A DNA stretch of 64,000 bases from Cryptosporidium bovis (taxonomy: Eukaryota; Apicomplexa; Conoidasida; Eucoccidiorida; Cryptosporidiidae): positions 1 to 64,000 of the forward strand of contig VHIT02000033.1 in assembly GCA_009768925.2 (NCBI GenBank). Reading direction: 5' to 3'. Below the pieces are notes generated by a model. It was not told where the DNA came from and made no database searches. It saw only the letters and a program-made list of their open reading frames with translations. How positions within the stretch are numbered: position 1 is the stretch's first letter; each line of letters starts with the position of its first letter. The translations under genes and the position numbers were made by a program. Below, one piece after another: positions 57,201 through 64,000 of the stretch.

Positions 57201-59935
57201 GGATGTTTCCACCACAAACATAAAGAATTCACAGGGATAACAATGCTGTTAGTACCAATCTTTTTAAGGTCAATATAATTGTTTACAAACGCTTCTACTA
57301 TAGCAGCGAGCACGTGTAAATAGTTTTTTATATGATAACCTACTCCCAAACAGGCTTGAATTTCTGTATTTGAAATAATACTCTTCAAGTTGGTGTTGAA
57401 GCCATAAGGTTCTAATGATGAAACAAGCTTTTTGTCAATGGGATAAAATTTAATTTCGAATGGAAGGAAGGGAAATAATGGTGCTGAACATATTCTTATT
57501 GAATGAACTCTTAAAATTGAATCGTGAATATGGCTTTGATCAATATAAAAGTGGTTTTCATGATTTTTTTTAAATTGGTTGCATAATTCAACAAAAAACT
57601 TGGTTATTATCTTTTTTTCCTTGACATTTGGATTTTGTTTAAATGGTAAATATTCGAAAACACCATTTTCTAATATCACATTGGTAAGATAGGCACCCAT
57701 TTTATCTGGGTTGTAAGGATCATTCATATCCTTTTCAATCAATAAGAAAGCTTTACAAAATAGTGTAATAGGGATTACAGATTCTTTTGACCCCGGAAAT
57801 AAGTGAGAAATAAATCCGTTTGCAAATGCATCCAAACAAAGTAAATAGTTTAACTGCTCAGGTAATAATGATGTACACTCTTCTAGAGCCCAAATATCTC
57901 TGCCACTGTATACTGTTCCTGATGATAACATTTCTAATTCAGTTTTATACTCCGAGGCATTGGCCAAAGGACCTTTTGGTGGAACTCCCAAAACACCACA
58001 GAATAGTAGCTCCAGTTCGTATAAAATCCCTATTAATGACTGTTTATTTGTTAAAAAGCTTTCATTTTTGCTCAATTCAATAGATACCTCCTTGCAAAGC
58101 TCGCGGAAGAGATAACTGATATCACTATATATTCCTCCAATTACGAGGCTTAACTTTCCTTTATCAGAAAGAGTTTCCAAATATTTTAAACAAAGGTCAA
58201 ATACCGTTTCACCAGAATTGTCAAAAATATTTCCAACTTTAGTGATAAGAGGTTGAGTGAAATCAAAAATCACTAGTGAATCAGAATAATGTTCTGAAGA
58301 TATTCTAAAAATTGCAGAAATGATGCTCCCAACTGGAACAAACCAATGACTTAGATTTTCATACACTATATCACTTACACATTCTCCTGTGTTACAGTTT
58401 TCCAATTCAGCCCAAACATTATCCTCATTTGCTAACAACGGAGTCAAACCTCTTTTTGTTAAAGACTTTTTATAGGAGTCAATAAACCTTTCTCTAATTA
58501 GTTTTTGTTTGCTTATTCCAGGTCTGGATTCTTCTTTATAATGTTCATCTTGTACATCAGATTCAACACTATCTTTCACTTCAATTCTTCGCAATCTGTC
58601 AATGTATTTATCTGAGTTCTTAATTATATCTGGTAGATAATACTCTTGCGCTATTTTGCAAAGTTGCATTGCAGCCGTTTTGAGAATATGTTTACTTGTA
58701 ATCACTGTTTCCCCATCTTTCAAGTAAAACAGCGTTTGTTTTCCATCAATTAGTCCCTTTTCAATTTGAGAATTTCTGAATAAAATGACCTCTAGACAAG
58801 AATTCTGAAAGTTTGACAAAGAGAAATTTGGGGATGCCTGATAAAGTACAGAAGTACTTATAGAGCTTGGGAGATCTTTCACTTCATAATCTGAATCTTC
58901 ATTAAATTGTTTTTGTGCTTCAACAACTGATTGCCATGCAAGAATTAATTGTGCTTCATATCCTATAGAATCAAATTTTTCAGACAAATTCCCTTGCTTT
59001 ATTAATTCTAGAATGTTAACCCCAGCTGACCTCTTTGACGCCAATTGTTTTGTTATTACTCCTGCTGTGGAAACCGGTAATTTGGCACCAGAGACTTTAC
59101 CATGAATTGATTGACGAGTAGCTCTTTTTGGGCGTGCAATTATTCTCTTTTGTTCTTGTTTAATATCAATTTTGGTTTTTTTATCTTGTTCTTTAGCTAA
59201 TTTGGTCTTTTTTGGCTGAATTGTCACAAGTTTTCTCTTCACCGCTTCAACCCTTCTAGGATCGGAAACTAAATACTTAGTGTGATCATCTGCTCCAGAA
59301 AGCAATAAAAATGACATATCTGCATCTGGATGAGACGAACTACTCTCTTGAGCAGTTGACTTTGCTAGATCATTCAATATTTCTTTTGCCTCAGGATCTA
59401 CAAATACTTTATCGACCCCACATTTTTTTATATGTGCGAAATAACTTGCAAGAGCAGGTATTTCGAGAACATCTGCACCATATTGCAACAAACAGTATTG
59501 AATTTCTCTTGAAACTCTATTGCAAAATTGAATATTACTATTGTCTACTTCGACACCAAATATAGTTGAATCATCATCAATGACTACAGGAGTATAACAA
59601 TCCATTTCTATTCTAGACAAAAGTCTTTCACAGGCCTTCATTATCTCAACAGAAGCAAACATTTCCCTTCCTCCAGCATATGAATAAATCACAGGAAGCA
59701 TTTTCTTCTTTTTTAGAAGTGATATTTCTCTATCTACCAAATTCCACATTTCAAACTTATCAGTATTCCCATATTTGCTTTTTGGTCTTGAAAATATAGC
59801 CCTTGCTCTTTCAAAAGATAAAGTATCATATTTATTATCAACACCTGCTCCATAAATAAATAAAATTGCATTAATAAAATAATTCAAATAAATTAATAAT
59901 TTGAAATATTTAATAGAGACTTTAATTGGACACAT
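51266..59935 (-). CDS. Giant secreted protein (2,889 residues) with about 180-residue degenerate repeats
   Basis: Residues 1-29 are a signal peptide (FKLLIYLNYFINAILFIYGAG). Residues about 200-300 form a basic Lys/Arg linker (KRKLVTIQPKKTKLAKEQDK). The rest is a hydrophobic-core, mostly helical-looking sequence with few cysteines and no recognised domain. A weak motif, [VI]-P-[VI]-x-x-[LI]-C-x-W in its best form (IPVNSLCLWWK, IPVVELCNWVS, FPISSICKWWS), recurs with mean spacing of about 540 nt, giving 13-15 units. No transmembrane segment or GPI signal was seen at the C-terminus. It ends just before a poly-T run. No family is recognised. It is divergent from a second giant secreted gene. Confidence 0.85.
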   Translation of the reverse strand: MCPIKVSIKYFKLLIYLNYFINAILFIYGAGVDNKYDTLSFERARAIFSRPKSKYGNTDKFEMWNLVDREISLLKKKKMLPVIYSYAGGREMFASVEIMKACERLLSRIEMDCYTPVVIDDDSTIFGVEVDNSNIQFCNRVSREIQYCLLQYGADVLEIPALASYFAHIKKCGVDKVFVDPEAKEILNDLAKSTAQESSSSHPDADMSFLLLSGADDHTKYLVSDPRRVEAVKRKLVTIQPKKTKLAKEQDKKTKIDIKQEQKRIIARPKRATRQSIHGKVSGAKLPVSTAGVITKQLASKRSAGVNILELIKQGNLSEKFDSIGYEAQLILAWQSVVEAQKQFNEDSDYEVKDLPSSISTSVLYQASPNFSLSNFQNSCLEVILFRNSQIEKGLIDGKQTLFYLKDGETVITSKHILKTAAMQLCKIAQEYYLPDIIKNSDKYIDRLRRIEVKDSVESDVQDEHYKEESRPGISKQKLIRERFIDSYKKSLTKRGLTPLLANEDNVWAELENCNTGECVSDIVYENLSHWFVPVGSIISAIFRISSEHYSDSLVIFDFTQPLITKVGNIFDNSGETVFDLCLKYLETLSDKGKLSLVIGGIYSDISYLFRELCKEVSIELSKNESFLTNKQSLIGILYELELLFCGVLGVPPKGPLANASEYKTELEMLSSGTVYSGRDIWALEECTSLLPEQLNYLLCLDAFANGFISHLFPGSKESVIPITLFCKAFLLIEKDMNDPYNPDKMGAYLTNVILENGVFEYLPFKQNPNVKEKKIITKFFVELCNQFKKNHENHFYIDQSHIHDSILRVHSIRICSAPLFPFLPFEIKFYPIDKKLVSSLEPYGFNTNLKSIISNTEIQACLGVGYHIKNYLHVLAAIVEAFVNNYIDLKKIGTNSIVIPVNSLCLWWKHPVKYSFGDVLSNILPFMSRDIVAEYVLRYCLLMESVNFPAQITPEKRIEFIYSTPQIFSNRAIDLPKNVIFPEFNPPNNVFLELKYYLRKDVIASFNKFEAEETEIIENKLTFEEVSSLCQYLDEWQVYLLISFQNTVTIVLKAVLSKLYFNTAFEIPVVELCNWVSTIFPKNFVGEASVTASDAGNALEDIVGDKVPWLQKSMGEYLMMTFIIWAQTAFLLRVGEVRMKKINRNTMDLSDIKKLFDKRITSLVETPENPKIITMDQVHFVSRLRLNPFVDSTVGLVDPELESSCDGLWVVNLMIAFRVYFLAFQKKFIEPIFHGEFDPFIICDIVKEIVKNKVFQNGFGDSFFRAFREQKWVSNKQLVRILVKNATTWIQETFDLPGIPTYDASQYKDENLLECYKLSFTMENRPIASSITFSIDEIHPEVIPEFKITDFPTLSLKSIEPFLITRDPVKFYNIDDCIGLSDSEIRMLVSLSSFLETTSKGLFISRVPTLSPKRGLLEELQFEFPISSICKWWSFVKSTNTSPNYALERNCWSSVLQKKVSEHYSEITKTNPEMNFSWKEWFTVPVAESLLYSFFKSVLRNTENDISTTEIIAEHGFFDQSHIRNIVVIEDLFKTSSSYRYTTPFHRSLIDIKNLPLNYFDYLHLPAEDYNYISHLLKTEYKRPVNYSEIMVGRVLHQSEINKCVHMAFVTNKLSNLAINNMWKINVSHLFESYKNYSSSDLSFSSWIQHFRLSISNSALSVRAAFIVYLKFLMEEARLINIEDNDNNIRETADRQIEDYYSNSINVKSSFTPNPTKINFPLFQINDNNEFSDLKMEKKNLSPPPMLKFNRFKGKYWRTKLTLSATTEDRGIEKVKLIPQIWPSIGKIEIPEENNFRIISEAKVYSKYNCNGLSVWQINRAVYWAGMLQRYIHKGSRLLKDDYLMISKVAKQWNVRLKPRKFPAMKNVDVYNRSFNIFDMFFFYKVINYFYNEIEDTQSSINRKLNSWEEEHDNLPYYLIHLFRCLFAEHYINLTYSHIVIFFNELLLEEKRLIKLKIGHDSVYRTDIEKLMVVYHAPLFSEPNKFVYPGIFFELRSPLPVSWDKAVKFESIVTPIISTRSNNVNSSENMYYINGQVKSEIPLREIGRIKKEYDGVISGKFLQNLQIDYKSPLEKKIEAIIQKSMPLSGKKWNSIKQAYEAIRISENSMYWEHLSLTYTNGLDWFAKFSTLMSRSTVFTETSFLGSIIEEMAKLLPIESRDILFTQDPTILPTMFSNVNLFDLVFKTRENPVETLAEICKIYMSKTGPITHLISSVIKGENLSKTLNEECKKAVDLWEGVLPLFNVNIREIFLMELIRRIKQADAELGSKLIWPTSSSLFTLEWSLFSKSASKHIKLNQSSGLYKFHFWDPALVLNTFITHAESSDLYARMNFTEAQILEISKTPAIELWSWISTFHSPIYSTDKIFNAELIRRLFISYINPIDLFNMNKAENTELEISRMNTIFVHCIKWFDKAKILLGQINSICKEIENKYGKTIILLYSKPHIFDFMYNSLTLLIEKHPVSDYSNHLATEKVYRTRQTVYESIETAAHSYGFPDVIMVTALESDVKLKVYFDKRTMGVQYLQRVPAEMLDDLIKRKMFVFSDSFFLNNVVINYAFADSLKYLRLKTNKKMELEIEQDTSLDDLKDQCKSWIGTYSNSISELDEKEVEQNSIQVVKSRSGKDGGTVIDLTTNDGIQIRDAICTTFSELISLNHNIFSMKNKKLFNLRLKNLIAESQKVTLEDNILGWIEINKIVSLWSKDYSLRVSSNLFSNVILKLSVKNLTQMVQYSFNDFVRETGIKRLNFFFNYELILKTAIEVAYNIGFLMVIEDIPQSDIIPKNEGIEKLNPEETIKICISALNYLRKNSLLELIRTNQKQNGEKINYQKLLIQICKGVYSAESKMFENFVESKSRRIEIIKDLHNRISRIDKMETSTSFSFFETENVEP

Positions 59936-60323
59936 TATATGATACTATTGTGATTTTACAAACTTATTTTTAAATTTTTCTGTATATAAATTCGTTCACA
60001 TTAATCACGATAAATTTACCCTAGTTTACTAATTTTCATATATACAACAATATTATTGAATCAAATATTTATGATGTTTCAATTTGGTCTGATTACTTTA
60101 TATTTAACATTTGTGGCCTCTGCCGCTCACATTTACATGGAAAAAAAGCAATTTACTATGAATCTAAAAAATCATGGCGGGTTTATTTATTAATCTTTTA
60201 AAGCCAAAAATGTTATTTGTATAAAAGTCCATTTATTTTCGCAATAAAAACTTCTCTTATACTTCTTATTGGAGTATTATTGAATAATTAACATATGATG
60301 CCCCCGTTATTTGTGTGTTAAAA
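59936..60323. promoter_or_regulatory. Bidirectional spacer between two giant secreted genes
   Basis: 388 nt between divergent start codons, AT-rich, with TGGCGGG at 60175-60181 near the middle and a GTGGCC/GCCGC pair around 60113-60126. It probably holds a shared bidirectional promoter. No hidden exon is seen. Confidence 0.45.
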
Positions 60324-63300
60324 ATGATTATTCGAAAAAGAACAAGAAACAATACATTTTTTGTAAATGATTACATATTGTTTTCAATATTTGTTCTTGT
60401 ATTTTACTTGAAACTCTGTATTATAATTGGTGAAAATCTAAGTAAATCAATACAGACTCAAACTAGTTTTGTAACTGGGAGTAATTTGACTGATTCAAGA
60501 AATTTTGAAGTTGAAACAGGTGATACAAAAGAAAGTACTTTGTTCCGTCTAACATGTGGTGTTGATGGAAAGGATTATTCAAAAAGTGGAATTAAATTTA
60601 TAAAACAACATTTGAAATCATTTTCAGCCAATGAATTTAACAAACTAAAGTATTTAAAACTGCTACCTGTTCTTTACCTCGGTAAAAATACTGAATTAAT
60701 GCTAAAGTCATTTATGAGAGGAGAACTGTTAGGTGCTCCATTACGTCTGAGAACTAGAATAATTCAGAGTAGTGATTCTATTCCAATTATTGAGGATGAT
60801 TTCCAAATAATTAAGGATACAGATGATCCAGGAGATGATGAAATGAGAATAATAAATAACCGTGTGGCAAATGAAATAAGGTACACAACAATTTTGTGTG
60901 GTGGTGAGATAGTGGCGTTTTTGCCAGTAATAATATATATTAAGGAACTAGGTAAATCTGGGATCAACCTAGGAAATGACCCTATAATTATGGGAGGAAT
61001 TTCAATGTTTGAAAATGATAAAGCAACTTCACGTCGCAAGCATGCAGAAATTGAAATGAGGTATTTGTCTACCCTCCCCTTTGCAGATGAAATATACAGT
61101 GGGACGAAGATTAGAAAGCGAGGTTTATTAGTAGGTGCACCTGAATTCATTAAAGAAAGGGGGTTTTATGATTCCGAAGACATTAATTCTCAAAACAAGC
61201 AAGATTTAGAAGAAGGTGTAATTATAGGAATGAAGGTAAGAGCAAGAGAGGAATATTTTCAACATGCAATTGAAAATATTTTTCAATCTACACAACCAAA
61301 AAGTGTATATAACACAATTTTTGATTTTGATTTTCCGGAGGCCTTTTTTTCCACGTTCAATGGTTCACATATAGACAATAGAATTAGTGATTTTGGAGTT
61401 ATTGGTCATAAAAAAGGAATTCCACATCAAATTACTACTGCAGACGCAATGAACTTTTCAACACTTAATAGAATAAAATCTGACCTTGGTAAGTATAAGG
61501 TGCTTAAAAAAAGTAATGATTATTCAGTTGATGGATCTGTTGGGATAGATGAAAATATTGGTGATTTTAGTGTTCAAGAGAAAAATGTTGCTAGCAATAT
61601 TGAATATTACAACCCTGATAGCATTCTAATAGGAAAAAACTTGAGACCTAATGATCAAATATCTAGAGGTTATTCTGAAAGCAAGGATATTTTTTTAAAT
61701 TCAAATATTCCAGACTCTAAAATAGCGGAAATAAGTAATTTCCCCCTATTCAAGGAGGTACCTAAAGATATCTCAAAAATAATGAATTATGACCGGAATA
61801 AGTTTTTGGGTGAAATTAAAAATTTAACATCGAGTAGTGAGTTTAGCAATGCATTTAAAAAATTCCCTGCATATCTATCCCAAACAAAAATTCTTCCGGT
61901 GTCAACTCAAGCATATATCTTTTGGGAGTCGATGAAATATTCAAATGAAATATTAAATGAAAAACATGGAATTAGGATAGCAAACTTTCCCAAAAATGAA
62001 GTACCTAGTTTAGATATACTTCCAAAAAAAATACCAAGGGAAAAAGACGAGATCACTCATTCTTGTTATAGAATAATAAGATTCTTTCAGAAGAAAAAAA
62101 CTCCTTTTATATTTATTAAAAAATCAGAGAGTAATGGTAGCAATCAGCTTGAACTTATCAATCCATTGAGATCAAAATCCATCAAAACTTATAAAGACTA
62201 CGCAAAAATATTGTGTAACTCTGTTCTCCCGAATATTTTTATTTCTTCGGTACATATAATTTTTGAGAGAATATTGGTTCAAAGAGAAAATAGATTCTAT
62301 GAAAGGTTAGATGAGCGTAAGCAAGAGTTTGAAATTCAAGAGAGAGAAGAAAAGTTATTGAGAAAGATAGGAGAATCGGTGACTTCAAGGTCAAATATAA
62401 CACCATATTTAATTGAGAATCCATATGAAAGGTACCTTAATGCATGGAGAAGAAGTATCGGATATTTTGGTTCATTTTTATATCCCAAAAAAATACAAAC
62501 ATTCGAGAAGATTTATAATCTTGTCAAGTTTGGTCCTGAAATAATTAAAAAAAAGAATGGTGATCTGTCTCCTGAACAAGTTAGAAATGCAGTTTCAAAG
62601 GCTGTCGTAAAGTTAGTAGATGAAAATTTCACAATTTTGGGTTGCAGCGATTTATTTTTAAATACAGGTGAGATCGAATCATTTATTATTAAAATATTCT
62701 CAACAAATTTTGGTATTTCGATTGATAAATTGATATATGAAATGCCTATTAAACCTGAAATAAATATAAGTAATTCTAAAAGTTTAAAAGTTGATGATTT
62801 ATATACTTGGTGCATTGAATTTATAAGACCTATTATCAAATATAACAAGAACATACAGAGTATAACTGAGAATGAGCTGATAAAGGGAAAGGAAGACGAA
62901 AAATTTAAATCAAAAAATACTTCTGAGAATAAAGCACAAAATATTGGGCAAAAAGCTATAACTTTGCTTGAAAATGGGTATGAAACATCGTGTTCTATTT
63001 TCAGTTCTTTTCTAACCATGAATATAGTCAACTTTAACTTGTGTTTTGGGAAGAATGATAGCAAAATTCCCAAATTAATTAATAATATATTTCTTCACCA
63101 AGCGTTAACCGACGAATCAAGCCAAATACCAGTTGAGCTTGGACTTAAAATGTTCGAAACAACTTATTTTGACATTTTCGAAAGGGTTTCTGAGCAACAT
63201 GGAATTCATTTTATATCAAATGAAATGAGAAAAGTTGGAAACAGCCTTCCTGTTTTCGATTTGATGTCAAAATATTTACCTATTGAGTTAACTTCAGAAA

Positions 63301-64000
63301 CAATCAACTTCACCGAAATAGAAAAAATTTTTTCTGTGGTTTTTGAGAATATTGTGAAAAAAAAAGATAATGGGTTTGAATTCTTTAACGAAAATATAAT
63401 GGCCAGATATATTTTAGGAGTATTGAAAGAACAAGATCTTATTGTACCTAAAGACATTAAAACTGTTCCAAAGTTCCCAGTTAATCATACATATCCCTGG
63501 TCAACACTATTTTATCCAGGACTAGTGAATTGGTGTAGTCAAATGATTCACTCTTTAGTAGATAAAGGTCTAATTAAAAATAGGAAAACTGGTGAAACAT
63601 CAAATAAAGAATCAATTAAACCAATAATTGAGAATACATGTAGAGAAGAAATAATATTTGGAATAAGGAATAACATAGAATATGAAGCAGACGAAATATT
63701 GAGAAGAAACTTTGCATGTCACCTTGGTGCCTCACTCGTTTACTGGTATTATAAAAGACCAATGCCAAAGTGGATATTCTTTGATCAATGGGAGACCGTA
63801 TTTGATCCAGAACCGGAAATAACAATTACGGAAGAGCCTGAAATTACTTTAACTACTTTTACAATACTAAAGTGTATTGTTGATTTAGAATTTCCCACAC
63901 TTCCAAAAATAGGGAAGGATAAGACAGAAATTCGAAAAGAGTTATCTAGTCAAAAAATATCTACAGAAACAAGAAAAGGTATGAATTTATCTGTATGGAA
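60324..64000 (+). CDS. Giant secreted or membrane-anchored protein, partial (runs off window)
   Basis: The frame is open from ATG at 60324 to the window end, 1,225 codons, with no stop; I read the whole frame. Residues 1-36 have a basic start and a hydrophobic segment (YILFSIFVLVFYLKLCIIIG), a signal peptide or signal anchor. The remainder is Lys/Asn/Ile-rich and helical-looking with scattered cysteines. I recognise no domain. It carries motifs like LPVSTQAYIFWESMK, IPVELGLKMFETTY and DDLYTWCIEFI that resemble the recurring motif of the divergent neighbour, but spacing is not regular. The sequence AAAAGGTATG near 63974 could be a splice donor at the very edge. The gene may be a paralogue of its neighbour. 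Confidence 0.8.
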   Translation, partial: MIIRKRTRNNTFFVNDYILFSIFVLVFYLKLCIIIGENLSKSIQTQTSFVTGSNLTDSRNFEVETGDTKESTLFRLTCGVDGKDYSKSGIKFIKQHLKSFSANEFNKLKYLKLLPVLYLGKNTELMLKSFMRGELLGAPLRLRTRIIQSSDSIPIIEDDFQIIKDTDDPGDDEMRIINNRVANEIRYTTILCGGEIVAFLPVIIYIKELGKSGINLGNDPIIMGGISMFENDKATSRRKHAEIEMRYLSTLPFADEIYSGTKIRKRGLLVGAPEFIKERGFYDSEDINSQNKQDLEEGVIIGMKVRAREEYFQHAIENIFQSTQPKSVYNTIFDFDFPEAFFSTFNGSHIDNRISDFGVIGHKKGIPHQITTADAMNFSTLNRIKSDLGKYKVLKKSNDYSVDGSVGIDENIGDFSVQEKNVASNIEYYNPDSILIGKNLRPNDQISRGYSESKDIFLNSNIPDSKIAEISNFPLFKEVPKDISKIMNYDRNKFLGEIKNLTSSSEFSNAFKKFPAYLSQTKILPVSTQAYIFWESMKYSNEILNEKHGIRIANFPKNEVPSLDILPKKIPREKDEITHSCYRIIRFFQKKKTPFIFIKKSESNGSNQLELINPLRSKSIKTYKDYAKILCNSVLPNIFISSVHIIFERILVQRENRFYERLDERKQEFEIQEREEKLLRKIGESVTSRSNITPYLIENPYERYLNAWRRSIGYFGSFLYPKKIQTFEKIYNLVKFGPEIIKKKNGDLSPEQVRNAVSKAVVKLVDENFTILGCSDLFLNTGEIESFIIKIFSTNFGISIDKLIYEMPIKPEINISNSKSLKVDDLYTWCIEFIRPIIKYNKNIQSITENELIKGKEDEKFKSKNTSENKAQNIGQKAITLLENGYETSCSIFSSFLTMNIVNFNLCFGKNDSKIPKLINNIFLHQALTDESSQIPVELGLKMFETTYFDIFERVSEQHGIHFISNEMRKVGNSLPVFDLMSKYLPIELTSETINFTEIEKIFSVVFENIVKKKDNGFEFFNENIMARYILGVLKEQDLIVPKDIKTVPKFPVNHTYPWSTLFYPGLVNWCSQMIHSLVDKGLIKNRKTGETSNKESIKPIIENTCREEIIFGIRNNIEYEADEILRRNFACHLGASLVYWYYKRPMPKWIFFDQWETVFDPEPEITITEEPEITLTTFTILKCIVDLEFPTLPKIGKDKTEIRKELSSQKISTETRKGMNLSVW

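Noticed and set aside
60764-63825. Several minus-strand frames of 60-190 codons
   Set aside because: They are shadows of the single plus-strand open frame that runs from 60324 to the window end.
1-64000. tRNA, rRNA, CRISPR, insertion sequence or telomeric repeats
   Set aside because: No T-loop GTTCRA box with matching A-box, no arrays of spaced repeats, no terminal inverted repeats or transposase motifs, and no telomere-like tandem repeats were seen.

Overview
The window looks like a stretch of an apicomplexan chromosome, most likely Cryptosporidium or a close relative. It is strongly AT-rich and gene-dense. Most genes are single long open frames on either strand, and the few introns are tiny (45-76 nt, mostly 51-54 nt, with GTAAGT/GTATGT-type donors). 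Lineage pointers are a class XIV myosin without a tail (MyoA type), large secreted proteins with no recognisable family, and an E2F/DP-type winged-helix factor, which Cryptosporidium is known to keep while Plasmodium and Toxoplasma lack it. The species call is inference; no database was searched.

Layout. 1-325: unusually GC-rich window edge, possibly the 3' end of an unidentified gene. 411-5977: LSm7 (two introns), a PP2C phosphatase, a coiled-coil protein and the ribosome-assembly factor LTV1. 6061-9065: a secreted membrane protein, a large unidentified protein and a small spliced EGF-like secreted protein. 9088-14755: KLHDC4-like kelch protein, MPP10 and PRMT5. 15151-21331: CID-domain protein, second PP2C, Trf4-like poly(A) polymerase and a degenerate kinesin-like protein. 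21538-25176: NAD(P)HX dehydratase, DP/E2F factor and proteasome alpha-2. 25427-32645: GRP94 ending in KDEL, APC3/CDC27 and Clf1/Crooked-neck. 32908-39384: a spliced Sm-like protein, a leucine-rich-repeat protein and RPB2. 40223-50974: HAD phosphatase, COG4, a seven-exon NEK kinase, HSBP1, the last exon of a hidden gene, a Pho80-type cyclin and myosin A. 51266-64000: two very large secreted proteins transcribed divergently from a 388-nt spacer.

Functional themes are housekeeping RNA and ribosome biology (LSm7, Clf1, MPP10, LTV1, Trf4, RPB2, CID protein), cell-cycle control (DP/E2F, APC3, cyclin, NEK kinase), protein quality control and trafficking (proteasome, GRP94, COG4, HSBP1) and parasite-specific biology (myosin A, secreted proteins). 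Short GC-rich E2F-like elements (GCGCGCC, TGCGCC, TTTCCCGCC, TGGCGG) lie in nearly all divergent or upstream spacers, including that of the DP/E2F gene.

The most novel-looking item is the 2,889-residue secreted protein at 51266-59935. It carries a weak motif ([VI]-P-[VI]-x-x-[LI]-C-x-W like) recurring about every 540 nt (about 180 residues) over nearly its whole length, suggesting 13-15 degenerate tandem modules. It is paired head-to-head with a second giant secreted gene that runs off the window.
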